A stretch of DNA of 24,887 nucleotides from Candidatus Heimdallarchaeota archaeon LC_2. GTDB taxonomy: Archaea; Asgardarchaeota; Heimdallarchaeia; Heimdallarchaeales; Kariarchaeaceae. The position numbers and the translations under genes are program-made. Under the pieces are notes generated by a model that saw nothing but the letters and a program-made list of their open reading frames with translations, did no database searches and was not told the origin of the DNA. Position 1 is the stretch's first letter. Each line of letters opens with the position of its first letter. The DNA lies in NCBI GenBank assembly GCA_001940725.1, contig MDVR01000141.1, positions 1 to 24,887 of the forward strand, read 5' to 3'. Positions 16,509 through 24,736 of the stretch are shown here, one piece after another.

Positions 16509-16520
16509 GGTTAAATACAT
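16509..16520 (+). promoter_or_regulatory. TATA box of the giant gene
   Basis: GGTTAAATACAT is centred about 26 nt upstream of the ATG at 16540, sharing TTAAATACA with the box before the FG-GAP gene. A near-leaderless transcript is expected. Confidence 0.55.
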
Positions 16521-16539
16521 TTGAATACAATTTATTTAT

Positions 16540-19500
16540 ATGAATCAATTGCAATTGGCTGGTCTGGTTTTAGGTTTTCTTTTTATTGGAATCTTAGCTC
16601 AACCAAAAATTGAACACATGTTAAATGAGAAAAAACTTACAAGAATTTTTACAGGTGTAAACCCAGTGGAATTTTATGGTCCAAATGAGGTTTTAATGGC
16701 TCTTCAGGAATTTCAGGACAGAGCTAAAGAAATATGGAACAAACAGAATCCCAAACAAAAAAATCTTAATGATATTGCGTTAGAAATATATTCAGAAGAT
16801 CAACGAGGAGATTTATCAGTTAAATTACATCATGTGATACAAGATGCAAAAACTGATGATCCTGACTTTCTTCAGAAACAAGTAAATGTTTCATTACAAA
16901 GAGAAATTAATCGCTATGTAGCCAATGAATTGAGTATTCGCAAAAGTATTTACAAAGTGGCTGAAGGATTGGAGGTCACAAAACAAGATGTATGCAATTG
17001 GGTGATGAAATATCATTTGGATAAACCTGTATTTCTAAAGGATCCAAGATATTTCTACTACGATGAAGATGTCCTTCCTGACAAGGGTTTTGCAATTTCA
17101 AGATCGAAAGGAAGATCTGATTATTGGGAAACCCCCAAATTTTCAAGAAAAACAGAATATACAGATCAAGTAAAACAAATTAATACTTCTGTAAATAAAT
17201 TTCAAAATTCACCGATTAAAAAAGAGGGTGTACTTGATAACCACAGTTCTTCTAATCAGCTATATAAGAGAAACCAAGATTTTCAAATAAAAAATAAAAC
17301 TGTTAATAAGAATGAAGAATCGATAAAACCAAAAAAATCCTATAGATTTGAATTTCATAATTCACAGAAATCAAAACAAAAGAGTATTTCACCTCAACCG
17401 GATAGAAAAAGCGACTTAGGGAGTAATTCATTTGCTCCTGCTAATAGTCCTCATCAATTCAATGGAGGGGGAGATTCCGGAAGATCCATTACAATCAACA
17501 GATCCAAGGTATTAAGATCTAAAAAGAAATACCGAACAGGATCAAATCCTATACTTCAACTCCTAAGCTTATTTCGACAAAAAGTCCAGATATTATTTAG
17601 GAAAAATCGAAAAAAAGAAATTTTTACAAGTAACCATGAATTCGTTGAATTAGACGAACTTGGAATTAATCTTCCTTTGACTAATCCAAATAGGTCAGTT
17701 GATTCTACAGTAGAACAATCAAATCATTTACTAGACACCATTCCTTTAAAAAGAAATCTGGAAGAAAAATCTATAGAAAACATTGATGTAACAGAGCAAC
17801 CTCCTATTGATGGATTACCGTATGTTGATACTATTGAAGAGATCTGGGACTATGTACTTATGGGATACACTTATGATTATATTCATGCACTTACAGGTAT
17901 AGATCGTAGTTTTATCTTTCATCTAATGATTAATATGATGTATCTCAATATTTTGATCAATTCCCTAGATGAGAGGAAAAAGGAGAATCAGAAGTTAGAA
18001 AAACTTAATCATCTCAAAGGAGAACATCTGAAAGAAATTCTGATGTCTATATTAGATTCAATGATTGAAATGGAGGGAGAATTTACTACAGAAGAAATTG
18101 AAAGAGTTGTGCATATTCTTAATGTAGCAGAAGGAGATGATTATGACCTGTTTCCGGATGGCAGTGTAAATAATGCAATGAAGGATCTCATTGTAAAAAC
18201 CCATGGTAAATATAATCTTTTTGAATTCCAAGCTTTGATACTTTCCAAACTTGCTTTCTATGCAAATTTTAATGAATTTGGAACTGATATATGGGAAAGA
18301 GGTGTTGTGATCTCTGGACGGACAAGTTCTGGATCCTTCAAATTTACAGTTAAAGATATCTTAGGCAATCTTGTAAAAAATACCAATGTACATCGATTCT
18401 TGGGATCAATATCCACATCTACCAGAATAATAAATGCTAATAAAATACGAACAGAGGTTAAAGGGAAACAGATAGAGGAAATTGATCCGATTATACGCTA
18501 TGAGTTGGAATCCAATTCTCTTGAGCAGATAGGCTATCTACGATTAGATTCTCGGGATGTATCTTTCCAAATATCTACTTTTGAAAGCATTTGGAACAAA
18601 ATTACTACAAAATCTCAGAATTTAGCTAATAAAACCGGCTTATCTTATTTCAAAGATAAATTTATTGAATTAACAAGTTCGGTCTCAAGTAAAAATCGTA
18701 AACTACGCTTTGAAGAAAATCCTTTGATACCCAAAATTTTAGTATCACAATTGAAATATACGCCATCAAATTTTCCAGTAGAAAAAATAATTAAGCTTGA
18801 CCATCAATCTAACAATTCAGGGGGGCGATTCGGTAAACCATTTCACTTGTTTGATGGTACAGTTTCTGAAGAATTTGAAATAAAATATAAGGCGTGGAAC
18901 GTCCTAGATATTCATTCACAAATCCTTGCAAAATTGTGTTTTTATGCTTACTTTAATGATATCAATTCTTGGGGAGATAAAGGTGTTTTCCAAACAAAAA
19001 TTGATGGGAAAGGCAAACTTCTTGCAGTTAAGGATGTTTTAGGTAAGAACCAAAATAATCCACAGGTGTATAATCTGTTAAAAGAATGGTTTAATCCAAA
19101 TTTCATTGATAAGAAGTTTCAACAAGATCTTCCTGGGAAGAACATTTTCTCCGTTGATCCATCAATTAGATATTCGCTGGAAAATAAACCGAGAGAATTT
19201 TTCAAAAATATGAGGGTGAGCAGTGATGATTACGAGCTATCTCAAATTATTTTAACAGAAACTGGTCTAGCTGCTTTATTAACCACGGATAATATTTCGA
19301 ATGGAATAATTATTAATCGTATGAGTATACTACATTCAAATCAGCGATTCACGCCTACATCCCCTATGCTAAGCAGGGTTACTACTGATAAAAAGGGAGA
19401 ACGATATGGTGCTGTTACTGTCCCTACTCAGACTCGTAAAGGCAGTGATAAATTGTTCCTATACAAACAACACCTTGACTTTGAGTATATAATCAATGTC

Positions 19501-22500
19501 AATGGACGAATATCAATGAAACATGTTGGAGTGGAATTAAATGAATTCGCATACCGATCTTTGAGATTGGCTAAAATAAATTCGACCAAAGATGTGAAAT
19601 CCATCAATGACAAGTTTCTGATGGGTGTCGTTGATGAATCTCGAACAGGAGATCACTTGAAAACTGATGGATCGAGATTTCTATTTCCTTATAGATATCA
19701 TTCTTTGGATGGATTTGGAGCGTCGTCAATTGATCGTATAGGTCGGGATTTGAAATTACATTTTGGTATTACCACAGGTTCATATTTTCAAATGAGATTG
19801 GGAATAAATGAACCCCTTTGGAATAACATAACTGATAGGCCATCTAAAATGTTATTCATAGCTGGATATAATAATATAGTGACACACGAGGCATTTAAGG
19901 TGGGTCTAGACTCAAAGAATGATTATTTAATAACTACAGATTTTGAACTACAGAACGAAGCAATTAGAAGAATTAAACAGAATTTATTTGGACCTGGAGA
20001 ATTTGATTGCAAGATAGACGAGTTATTACTCACCACAGAGGCGTTTCATGCTACAAGACGGATTTACGATGGGTTTCAAGCACGATTTGAAGAGGCTCTC
20101 TTATTTGAATTAATGTACTCTAAGAGAACATTTGGATCACATAAAATGGAAAGGAGCTTGAGTTGGGAGGAAATTCCTCAAGGAAACGTAGCTCTCAAAA
20201 AATGGAATGAAAAATTGAAGGAAGAATGGGTTCAAAACAATCCTCTGTCAAACAATAAAACTCCTGAAATTATACTCTATGATAGTTCGATTGATAGACC
20301 GCCCATAAGGTCCATAGAGGATCTACATACAACAATTGATTATCCATTGAAACTGAGAGTTTATACTGGATCAAGGTTGCAATTATTGCATCAAATCAAT
20401 TTATTGAATAATCCAATCGTTGAGGTTGAAATAAGACCATCTAATTTCTGGATTGCAGATGAAGATGGTCGATTGGGATTAAGATCAAATTCTGATGTTG
20501 ATTTATCCTATTACTCCGTTGAACCTGAGTATTTTAGAGATTGGTTGACTGCTGAACCATCAGATATTTATGGAAGATCCGGAGATAAATCAACTATCAG
20601 AAGAAGGAATTGGTACAAGAAAAAGATAGAAGAGTTGACTACACCTGATGGTGAATGGACTGTGTTACACAATGCGAGACGAAGATTTGATGACACAGAA
20701 TCGATTACTGACTTTAGAACACTTGTTAACGCTCGTATTGAATTTATCGATGCAGCACCTACAGAAGGTCCGATTAGGGAGATGCAGAGGGAAGTATTTC
20801 GTCGGTTGGTGCGAAATCCTAAAGGTGGATTGGCTTCTCATTTTTCGGATGCGTTTTCGCAAAATGGCGATGAGGTAGTATTCGCCCCATATACTCATGT
20901 TTTGGAGATCATGGGGTATTCAGGCGTACAAGCTTTGAATGATCTTGAGAAAGCACTTTCGACCAGTGATTTACTGCAAACTTTCGATCAGATCCTTTTC
21001 AGTCCACTTTCATCTGAATATAATCGGAATAAAAACAATGACAAAAAATCTGAGGAAAAATTCAAGATAGATGTGACAGGCAAAGTTTTGAGGACGGTGA
21101 AATCCAGGAAACGGGCCACGGCCAAATTGGAGGTTCTTCTGAGGTTGATTGAATTGAAAACTGGAGGTGCTTTGAGAGCTTTGTTGGATCCGTCTTTTGT
21201 TGTGGATCGCTCTGAGCAATTAGCTGCTGGAAAATATAACATTAAAGTCATGGATTCTCCAGATAAATATTCACGGTATACTCGGGATTTTTCTGATAAA
21301 GATTTGGCGAAAGTGACTTCTAATAAACCACAGAAAGATGGTAAGATCTACGATGCCCGGTGGTTGGGGACATTTATTGTTGATGAAGTTAATCGGGATC
21401 GAATTTTTTATGGGATTGATAATTTGCTCAAAAATATTTCGGATCCAAATAAGGCTATTAATATCAATTTCAGCCCCAGAATGTATGATCATTTGCGGAA
21501 ATATGTGATGGTAAAAATGAATAAACAGGTGAAAATTCCGGCTACGGATTCCTCACTTGACAGGGTATGGACAATTGTTATTAAGAAAAATTCTAAGGTA
21601 AAGGACAGTTACATTGATGAGGACGGAACGACGTATAAATTTGAGTGGAAAGTTGAGAAGGGAAAGCAAAATGGTGAAAAATATATAACTTCTCTGAATG
21701 TTTTATCTCGATATTTCTTCATATCAGAAAGTAAGAAGATTGATTTTTCTAATCTTAGAAGAACTAAGGAAAAAGGGTCTGTGTATGTCAGAACTAATTT
21801 GGTTGGAATTGCAACATTTTTGATTATCGACGCAACTCTAGATATTTATGAAAAAGCTCTCAAAGCAAGTGAAAGTACTATCTACGATCTTGAAAAAGCA
21901 AATTGGTTAACTCGAAATTCGAAGACAGGTAATTTAGAAGTCGGAAGAAAGTTCAAGGAATTATTAGTTGATACCGATCCTGCAAATAGCATACCAAAAA
22001 TAAGATTAGCAATTGCTAAAGCTATTTTGGAAATTTCGAACCTAGATTCAACCGGTTGGTTAACAAAAATCTATCGATTTATGGCATCAAATTCACATAA
22101 ACAACCTGTACCATGGGTACAATATATTTTTGCTGGTATTCCTTCTGAATACCGAGCTAGAAATAAAACTATTCCGAAGTCGGAATTTTACAATTTAAGA
22201 TCTCAAAAGCAACTGAATTCAGTTAAAAATGGATTATTATATGGATTCGATACTATTAAAAAATATGTTGGACCAAATATCATTGAGCCTTCCTGGAAAT
22301 GGAGACAAGCTCCGAATTTAAAATCCATGCCTAATCTAGACAGAGCTTTTTCCAAAGGAGCTAGCTGGTTTAATATTTTAACTTTTCAAGAAATTGAATT
22401 TCTAAAAACTATTAGGAATTCCATTCTGACAAATAATTTTAATCTGATACCTGAAGAATATTACAGATTACTGGCTGAACTCCAAATTATTTTGCGGGAT

Positions 22501-22530
22501 TCAAAAAATCAAAAAGATAATTTTCAATAA
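16540..22530 (+). CDS. Giant protein of unknown family (1996 residues) with N-terminal membrane segment and duplicated internal domain
   Basis: No family is recognised. Residues 1-20 (LAGLVLGFLFIGILA) are a hydrophobic signal or anchor segment. An HTH-like stretch VAEGLEVTKQDVCNWVMKYH lies near 142-161, and a second, YDYIHALTGIDRSFIFHLM, near 444-462. About 180-400 is polar, basic and probably disordered. An internal repeat pairs about 560-672 with 788-895: LSKLAFYANFN / LAKLCFYAYFN, VKDILG / VKDVLG and DPIIRYELE / DPSIRYSLE. From about 1522 to 1966 the protein matches the separate paralogue at 22819-24204, including DARWLGTF, NRDRxxYGxDN, NFxPRMYDHLRKYV and WLTKIYRFM. It has no visible Walker, nuclease or protease motif. 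It stands alone downstream of the IS66 element in the same accessory region. Coding is certain; the role is not. Confidence 0.75.
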   Translation: MNQLQLAGLVLGFLFIGILAQPKIEHMLNEKKLTRIFTGVNPVEFYGPNEVLMALQEFQDRAKEIWNKQNPKQKNLNDIALEIYSEDQRGDLSVKLHHVIQDAKTDDPDFLQKQVNVSLQREINRYVANELSIRKSIYKVAEGLEVTKQDVCNWVMKYHLDKPVFLKDPRYFYYDEDVLPDKGFAISRSKGRSDYWETPKFSRKTEYTDQVKQINTSVNKFQNSPIKKEGVLDNHSSSNQLYKRNQDFQIKNKTVNKNEESIKPKKSYRFEFHNSQKSKQKSISPQPDRKSDLGSNSFAPANSPHQFNGGGDSGRSITINRSKVLRSKKKYRTGSNPILQLLSLFRQKVQILFRKNRKKEIFTSNHEFVELDELGINLPLTNPNRSVDSTVEQSNHLLDTIPLKRNLEEKSIENIDVTEQPPIDGLPYVDTIEEIWDYVLMGYTYDYIHALTGIDRSFIFHLMINMMYLNILINSLDERKKENQKLEKLNHLKGEHLKEILMSILDSMIEMEGEFTTEEIERVVHILNVAEGDDYDLFPDGSVNNAMKDLIVKTHGKYNLFEFQALILSKLAFYANFNEFGTDIWERGVVISGRTSSGSFKFTVKDILGNLVKNTNVHRFLGSISTSTRIINANKIRTEVKGKQIEEIDPIIRYELESNSLEQIGYLRLDSRDVSFQISTFESIWNKITTKSQNLANKTGLSYFKDKFIELTSSVSSKNRKLRFEENPLIPKILVSQLKYTPSNFPVEKIIKLDHQSNNSGGRFGKPFHLFDGTVSEEFEIKYKAWNVLDIHSQILAKLCFYAYFNDINSWGDKGVFQTKIDGKGKLLAVKDVLGKNQNNPQVYNLLKEWFNPNFIDKKFQQDLPGKNIFSVDPSIRYSLENKPREFFKNMRVSSDDYELSQIILTETGLAALLTTDNISNGIIINRMSILHSNQRFTPTSPMLSRVTTDKKGERYGAVTVPTQTRKGSDKLFLYKQHLDFEYIINVNGRISMKHVGVELNEFAYRSLRLAKINSTKDVKSINDKFLMGVVDESRTGDHLKTDGSRFLFPYRYHSLDGFGASSIDRIGRDLKLHFGITTGSYFQMRLGINEPLWNNITDRPSKMLFIAGYNNIVTHEAFKVGLDSKNDYLITTDFELQNEAIRRIKQNLFGPGEFDCKIDELLLTTEAFHATRRIYDGFQARFEEALLFELMYSKRTFGSHKMERSLSWEEIPQGNVALKKWNEKLKEEWVQNNPLSNNKTPEIILYDSSIDRPPIRSIEDLHTTIDYPLKLRVYTGSRLQLLHQINLLNNPIVEVEIRPSNFWIADEDGRLGLRSNSDVDLSYYSVEPEYFRDWLTAEPSDIYGRSGDKSTIRRRNWYKKKIEELTTPDGEWTVLHNARRRFDDTESITDFRTLVNARIEFIDAAPTEGPIREMQREVFRRLVRNPKGGLASHFSDAFSQNGDEVVFAPYTHVLEIMGYSGVQALNDLEKALSTSDLLQTFDQILFSPLSSEYNRNKNNDKKSEEKFKIDVTGKVLRTVKSRKRATAKLEVLLRLIELKTGGALRALLDPSFVVDRSEQLAAGKYNIKVMDSPDKYSRYTRDFSDKDLAKVTSNKPQKDGKIYDARWLGTFIVDEVNRDRIFYGIDNLLKNISDPNKAININFSPRMYDHLRKYVMVKMNKQVKIPATDSSLDRVWTIVIKKNSKVKDSYIDEDGTTYKFEWKVEKGKQNGEKYITSLNVLSRYFFISESKKIDFSNLRRTKEKGSVYVRTNLVGIATFLIIDATLDIYEKALKASESTIYDLEKANWLTRNSKTGNLEVGRKFKELLVDTDPANSIPKIRLAIAKAILEISNLDSTGWLTKIYRFMASNSHKQPVPWVQYIFAGIPSEYRARNKTIPKSEFYNLRSQKQLNSVKNGLLYGFDTIKKYVGPNIIEPSWKWRQAPNLKSMPNLDRAFSKGASWFNILTFQEIEFLKTIRNSILTNNFNLIPEEYYRLLAELQIILRDSKNQKDNFQ

Positions 22531-22790
22531 ATCAATGTGATTGGAGATAATAGTAAACTAATCGAAATAACTAACTAAAATATTTAATTAATTGACTTAT
22601 TAGGAAATGGTTAAATCAATTTCTAATTATTGTTTTGTAACCTTCACTGTAATAAGGAGTATAAATACCCAAATGGGAATCAGTTAGTAATGTCAATAAC
22701 AATTGTTGACTAAGTTGACATTAAATTAACTAAATCCAATAGAGTAGAGATTGAGTACTATCACTCAAGAAAGGGAATTGGCAAATATGA
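22531..22790 (+). promoter_or_regulatory. Intergenic region with candidate promoter and dyad operator before the paralogue gene
   Basis: The gap between the giant gene and its paralogue holds a TATA-like GTATAAATAC at 22659-22668. About 26 nt downstream, where transcription would begin, lies a dyad: GTCAA and TTGAC arms at 22692-22710 around ACAATTGT, nested in a TGTCAA/TTGACA pair at 22691-22720. This could be a repressor site, but the arms are short and AT-rich. The frame of the downstream gene stays open to about 22712 without a start codon. Confidence 0.35.
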
Positions 22791-22800
22791 TGCATATAAG
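22791..22800 (+). promoter_or_regulatory. TATA-like box immediately upstream of the paralogue gene
   Basis: TGCATATAAG is centred 23-24 nt before the ATG at 22819, the same geometry as before 11319 and 16540. The overlapping AAGGAG at 22798-22803 is too far (15 nt) from the ATG for an ordinary ribosome binding site, so a leaderless transcript from this box is the better reading. Confidence 0.4.
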
Positions 22801-22818
22801 GAGTGCTTTCTTTTAATT

Positions 22819-24204
22819 ATGATATCTCGGAAATTGGAGACAGCTAAATTTAAAGAACTTATTGATTTACTTGTATTTGAAATAGGTGATGAATTGAGGG
22901 CATTTTTAGATCCATCAATTATTACAGATCCATCAGATTATTTAGCTGCAGGGAAAAAAATTATTAGGATGACTGATTCTGATGATGTTTATTCACGATT
23001 TGATCGCTCTTTTTCCAACGAAGATTTAAAGCAAGTGGCTTTACGCATACCGAATGGAGATGACAAGTCATGTGATGCTAGGTGGCTCGGAACATTTGTT
23101 GTAGAAAAGGTGAATAGAGACCGTATGTTGTACGGGTTAGATAATTTCTTAGTGGACAGATCTTATCCGAAAAAAACCAAAAATATTAATTTCAATCCTC
23201 GAATGTATGATCATCTTAGGAAATATGTTATAATCAAGATTAATAACAAACTCAATTTATCAGCCGCAGATCCAAGTTTTAATGAGATTTGGAAAAAAGT
23301 AACTAAAATAGATACTGATGTTCAGAATAAGTATGTTGACAATGAAGGAAATTTGTTTAATTTCACTTGGAAAGTAGAGAAAGGAACTTTCGAAGATAAA
23401 GAATATATGGTATCCTTTAATTCACTTAGTAGCTATTTCTTCAAATCAGAAAGTGAAACAATTGATTTTACTAATCTGAGAAGAACCAAAGAAAAAGGTA
23501 CAATATATGTTAATGCTAAACTTATTGGGATTGTTGCTTTCTTGATTATTGATTCTATTATAACTGTTTACAGTAATGCACTCTTGGAAGCGGAGAAAAC
23601 TCTTCAACAATTAGAGGAGACAGACCCACTTGAACCAAATTGGATTATACGTAATCTTGAGAGTGGGAAATGGGGGGTTGGAACAAAGTTTAACGAATTA
23701 TTAGATCATACAGAGCCAGTGAATAGTTGGTCACATATGAAAGAAGCCGTGAAAGATGCAATTAATGACATTTCAAATAAAGATAAGACCGGTTGGTTTA
23801 CTAAAATTTATAGATTTATGTCTTCAAATTCCAAGCATAAACCAATACAATGGATAATAAGAATCTTTGCAGGTCTTCCATATGAACCCACAGTCAAAAA
23901 ACTAATTTTACCAAAATCACACATATCAACTATCCGTTCTGAAAAGCAATTGACATCCATTAAAAATGAATTTCTATACGCTATTGATACAATTGAAAAT
24001 TACGTGGGTCCTAACACAATTGAGCCTTCTTGGAAATGGAGAGCTTTTCCAAATTTAACATCAAAACCAAATCTTGATTTGGCTTTTATTAATGGTGGTG
24101 GATGGTTCAGAATATTAAATGAAAAGGAAATTAATTTTCTTGTTAAAATCAGAAATTCAGTACTTACAAATAATTTTATGATAAACGCGTCTTTAGGTAA
24201 TTAA
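22819..24204 (+). CDS. Stand-alone paralogue of the giant protein's C-terminal region, function unknown
   Basis: A 461-residue protein collinear with residues ~1522-1966 of the preceding giant protein. Shared blocks include LDPS...LAAGK, DARWLGTF, VNRDRMLYGLDN, PRMYDHLRKYV, NLRRTKEKGTIYV, TGWFTKIYRFMSSNS, VGPNTIEPSWKWR and IRNSVLTNNF. It starts exactly where the similarity begins (MISRKLETAK against KSRKRATAK) and ends about 25 residues short of the giant protein's C-terminus. A hydrophobic stretch, LIGIVAFLIIDSIITVY, sits near residues 230-250 and is also present in the giant protein. The gene has an intact frame, its own promoter-like sequences and diverged sequence, so it looks like a functional duplicate, not a remnant. 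A partner or regulator of the giant protein is a reasonable guess. Confidence 0.75.
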   Translation: MISRKLETAKFKELIDLLVFEIGDELRAFLDPSIITDPSDYLAAGKKIIRMTDSDDVYSRFDRSFSNEDLKQVALRIPNGDDKSCDARWLGTFVVEKVNRDRMLYGLDNFLVDRSYPKKTKNINFNPRMYDHLRKYVIIKINNKLNLSAADPSFNEIWKKVTKIDTDVQNKYVDNEGNLFNFTWKVEKGTFEDKEYMVSFNSLSSYFFKSESETIDFTNLRRTKEKGTIYVNAKLIGIVAFLIIDSIITVYSNALLEAEKTLQQLEETDPLEPNWIIRNLESGKWGVGTKFNELLDHTEPVNSWSHMKEAVKDAINDISNKDKTGWFTKIYRFMSSNSKHKPIQWIIRIFAGLPYEPTVKKLILPKSHISTIRSEKQLTSIKNEFLYAIDTIENYVGPNTIEPSWKWRAFPNLTSKPNLDLAFINGGGWFRILNEKEINFLVKIRNSVLTNNFMINASLGN

Positions 24205-24478
24205 TTAGACAATATTTCTTAATGAAGGAATTTTCAACTTTCTTAATTAATTAGTATATGTCGTTTATGATCAAACTATTTAATTCCAAATTATCAAAAA
24301 GGTGTGAGATTGCTGTATATTCATTCCACGGCAATCATGGTCATTGTTGACCTAATCTTCTCGATAGATCTAAGATGCTCAGTTACGCCTTTTTTGAGGG
24401 TATCAAGGTCATCTGCTCTAATTTGGACTATAAGGTCATATATCCCATACACAAGGTGCACAGACACCACCATTAATA
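24063..24478 (+). repeat. 416-bp tandem repeat, copy 1
   Basis: Contains the last ~140 bp of the paralogue gene, the intergenic stretch and a minus-strand Lrp/AsnC fragment. Every base from 24063 to 24471 that I compared reappears 416 bp later. Confidence 0.85.
24321..24473 (-). pseudogene. Lrp/AsnC ligand-binding (RAM) domain fragment, copy 2
   Basis: Fifty codons from an ATG read MVVSVHLVYGIYDLIVQIRA, then DDLDTLKKGV and IEKIRSTMTMIAVE, ending in TGA. This is the central and C-terminal part of an Lrp/AsnC effector-binding domain. Stand-alone RAM proteins are about 75-80 residues and start with a beta strand and helix that are absent here, so it is truncated. The ATG falls in the palindrome at the repeat junction and is probably fortuitous. 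It is a close relative of the fragment at 14737-14862 and lies in the same orientation. Confidence 0.7.
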
Positions 24479-24516
24479 AAAACCAAATCTTGATTTGGCT
24501 TTTATTAATGGTGGTG
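24465..24516. repeat. Near-perfect 52-bp palindrome at the tandem-repeat junction
   Basis: Left arm 24465-24489 and right arm 24492-24516 are complementary at 24 of 25 positions (mismatch 24482/24499) around a central TT. The right arm is paralogue coding sequence that also occurs in copy 1, but the left arm exists only at this junction. Confidence 0.85.
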
Positions 24517-24620
24517 GATGGTTCAGAATATTAAATGAAAAGGAAATTAATTTTCTTGTTAAAATCAGAAATTCAGTACTTACAAATAATTTTATGATAA
24601 ACGCGTCTTTAGGTAATTAA
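24479..24620 (+). pseudogene. Duplicated 3' end of the paralogue gene
   Basis: Exact second copy of 24063-24204. It encodes the last ~46 residues (NLDLAFINGGGWFRILNEKE... to NASLGN and TAA) with no start or upstream part. It exists only because of the 416-bp duplication. Confidence 0.8.
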
Positions 24621-24736
24621 TTAGACAATATTTCTTAATGAAGGAATTTTCAACTTTCTTAATTAATTAGTATATGTCGTTTATGATCAAACTATTTAAT
24701 TCCAAATTATCAAAAAGGTGTGAGATTGCTGTATAT

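Noticed and set aside
24304..24534. A 76-codon plus-strand frame near the right end
   Set aside because: It reads antisense through the Lrp/AsnC fragment and across the duplication junction; the minus-strand frame matches a known domain.
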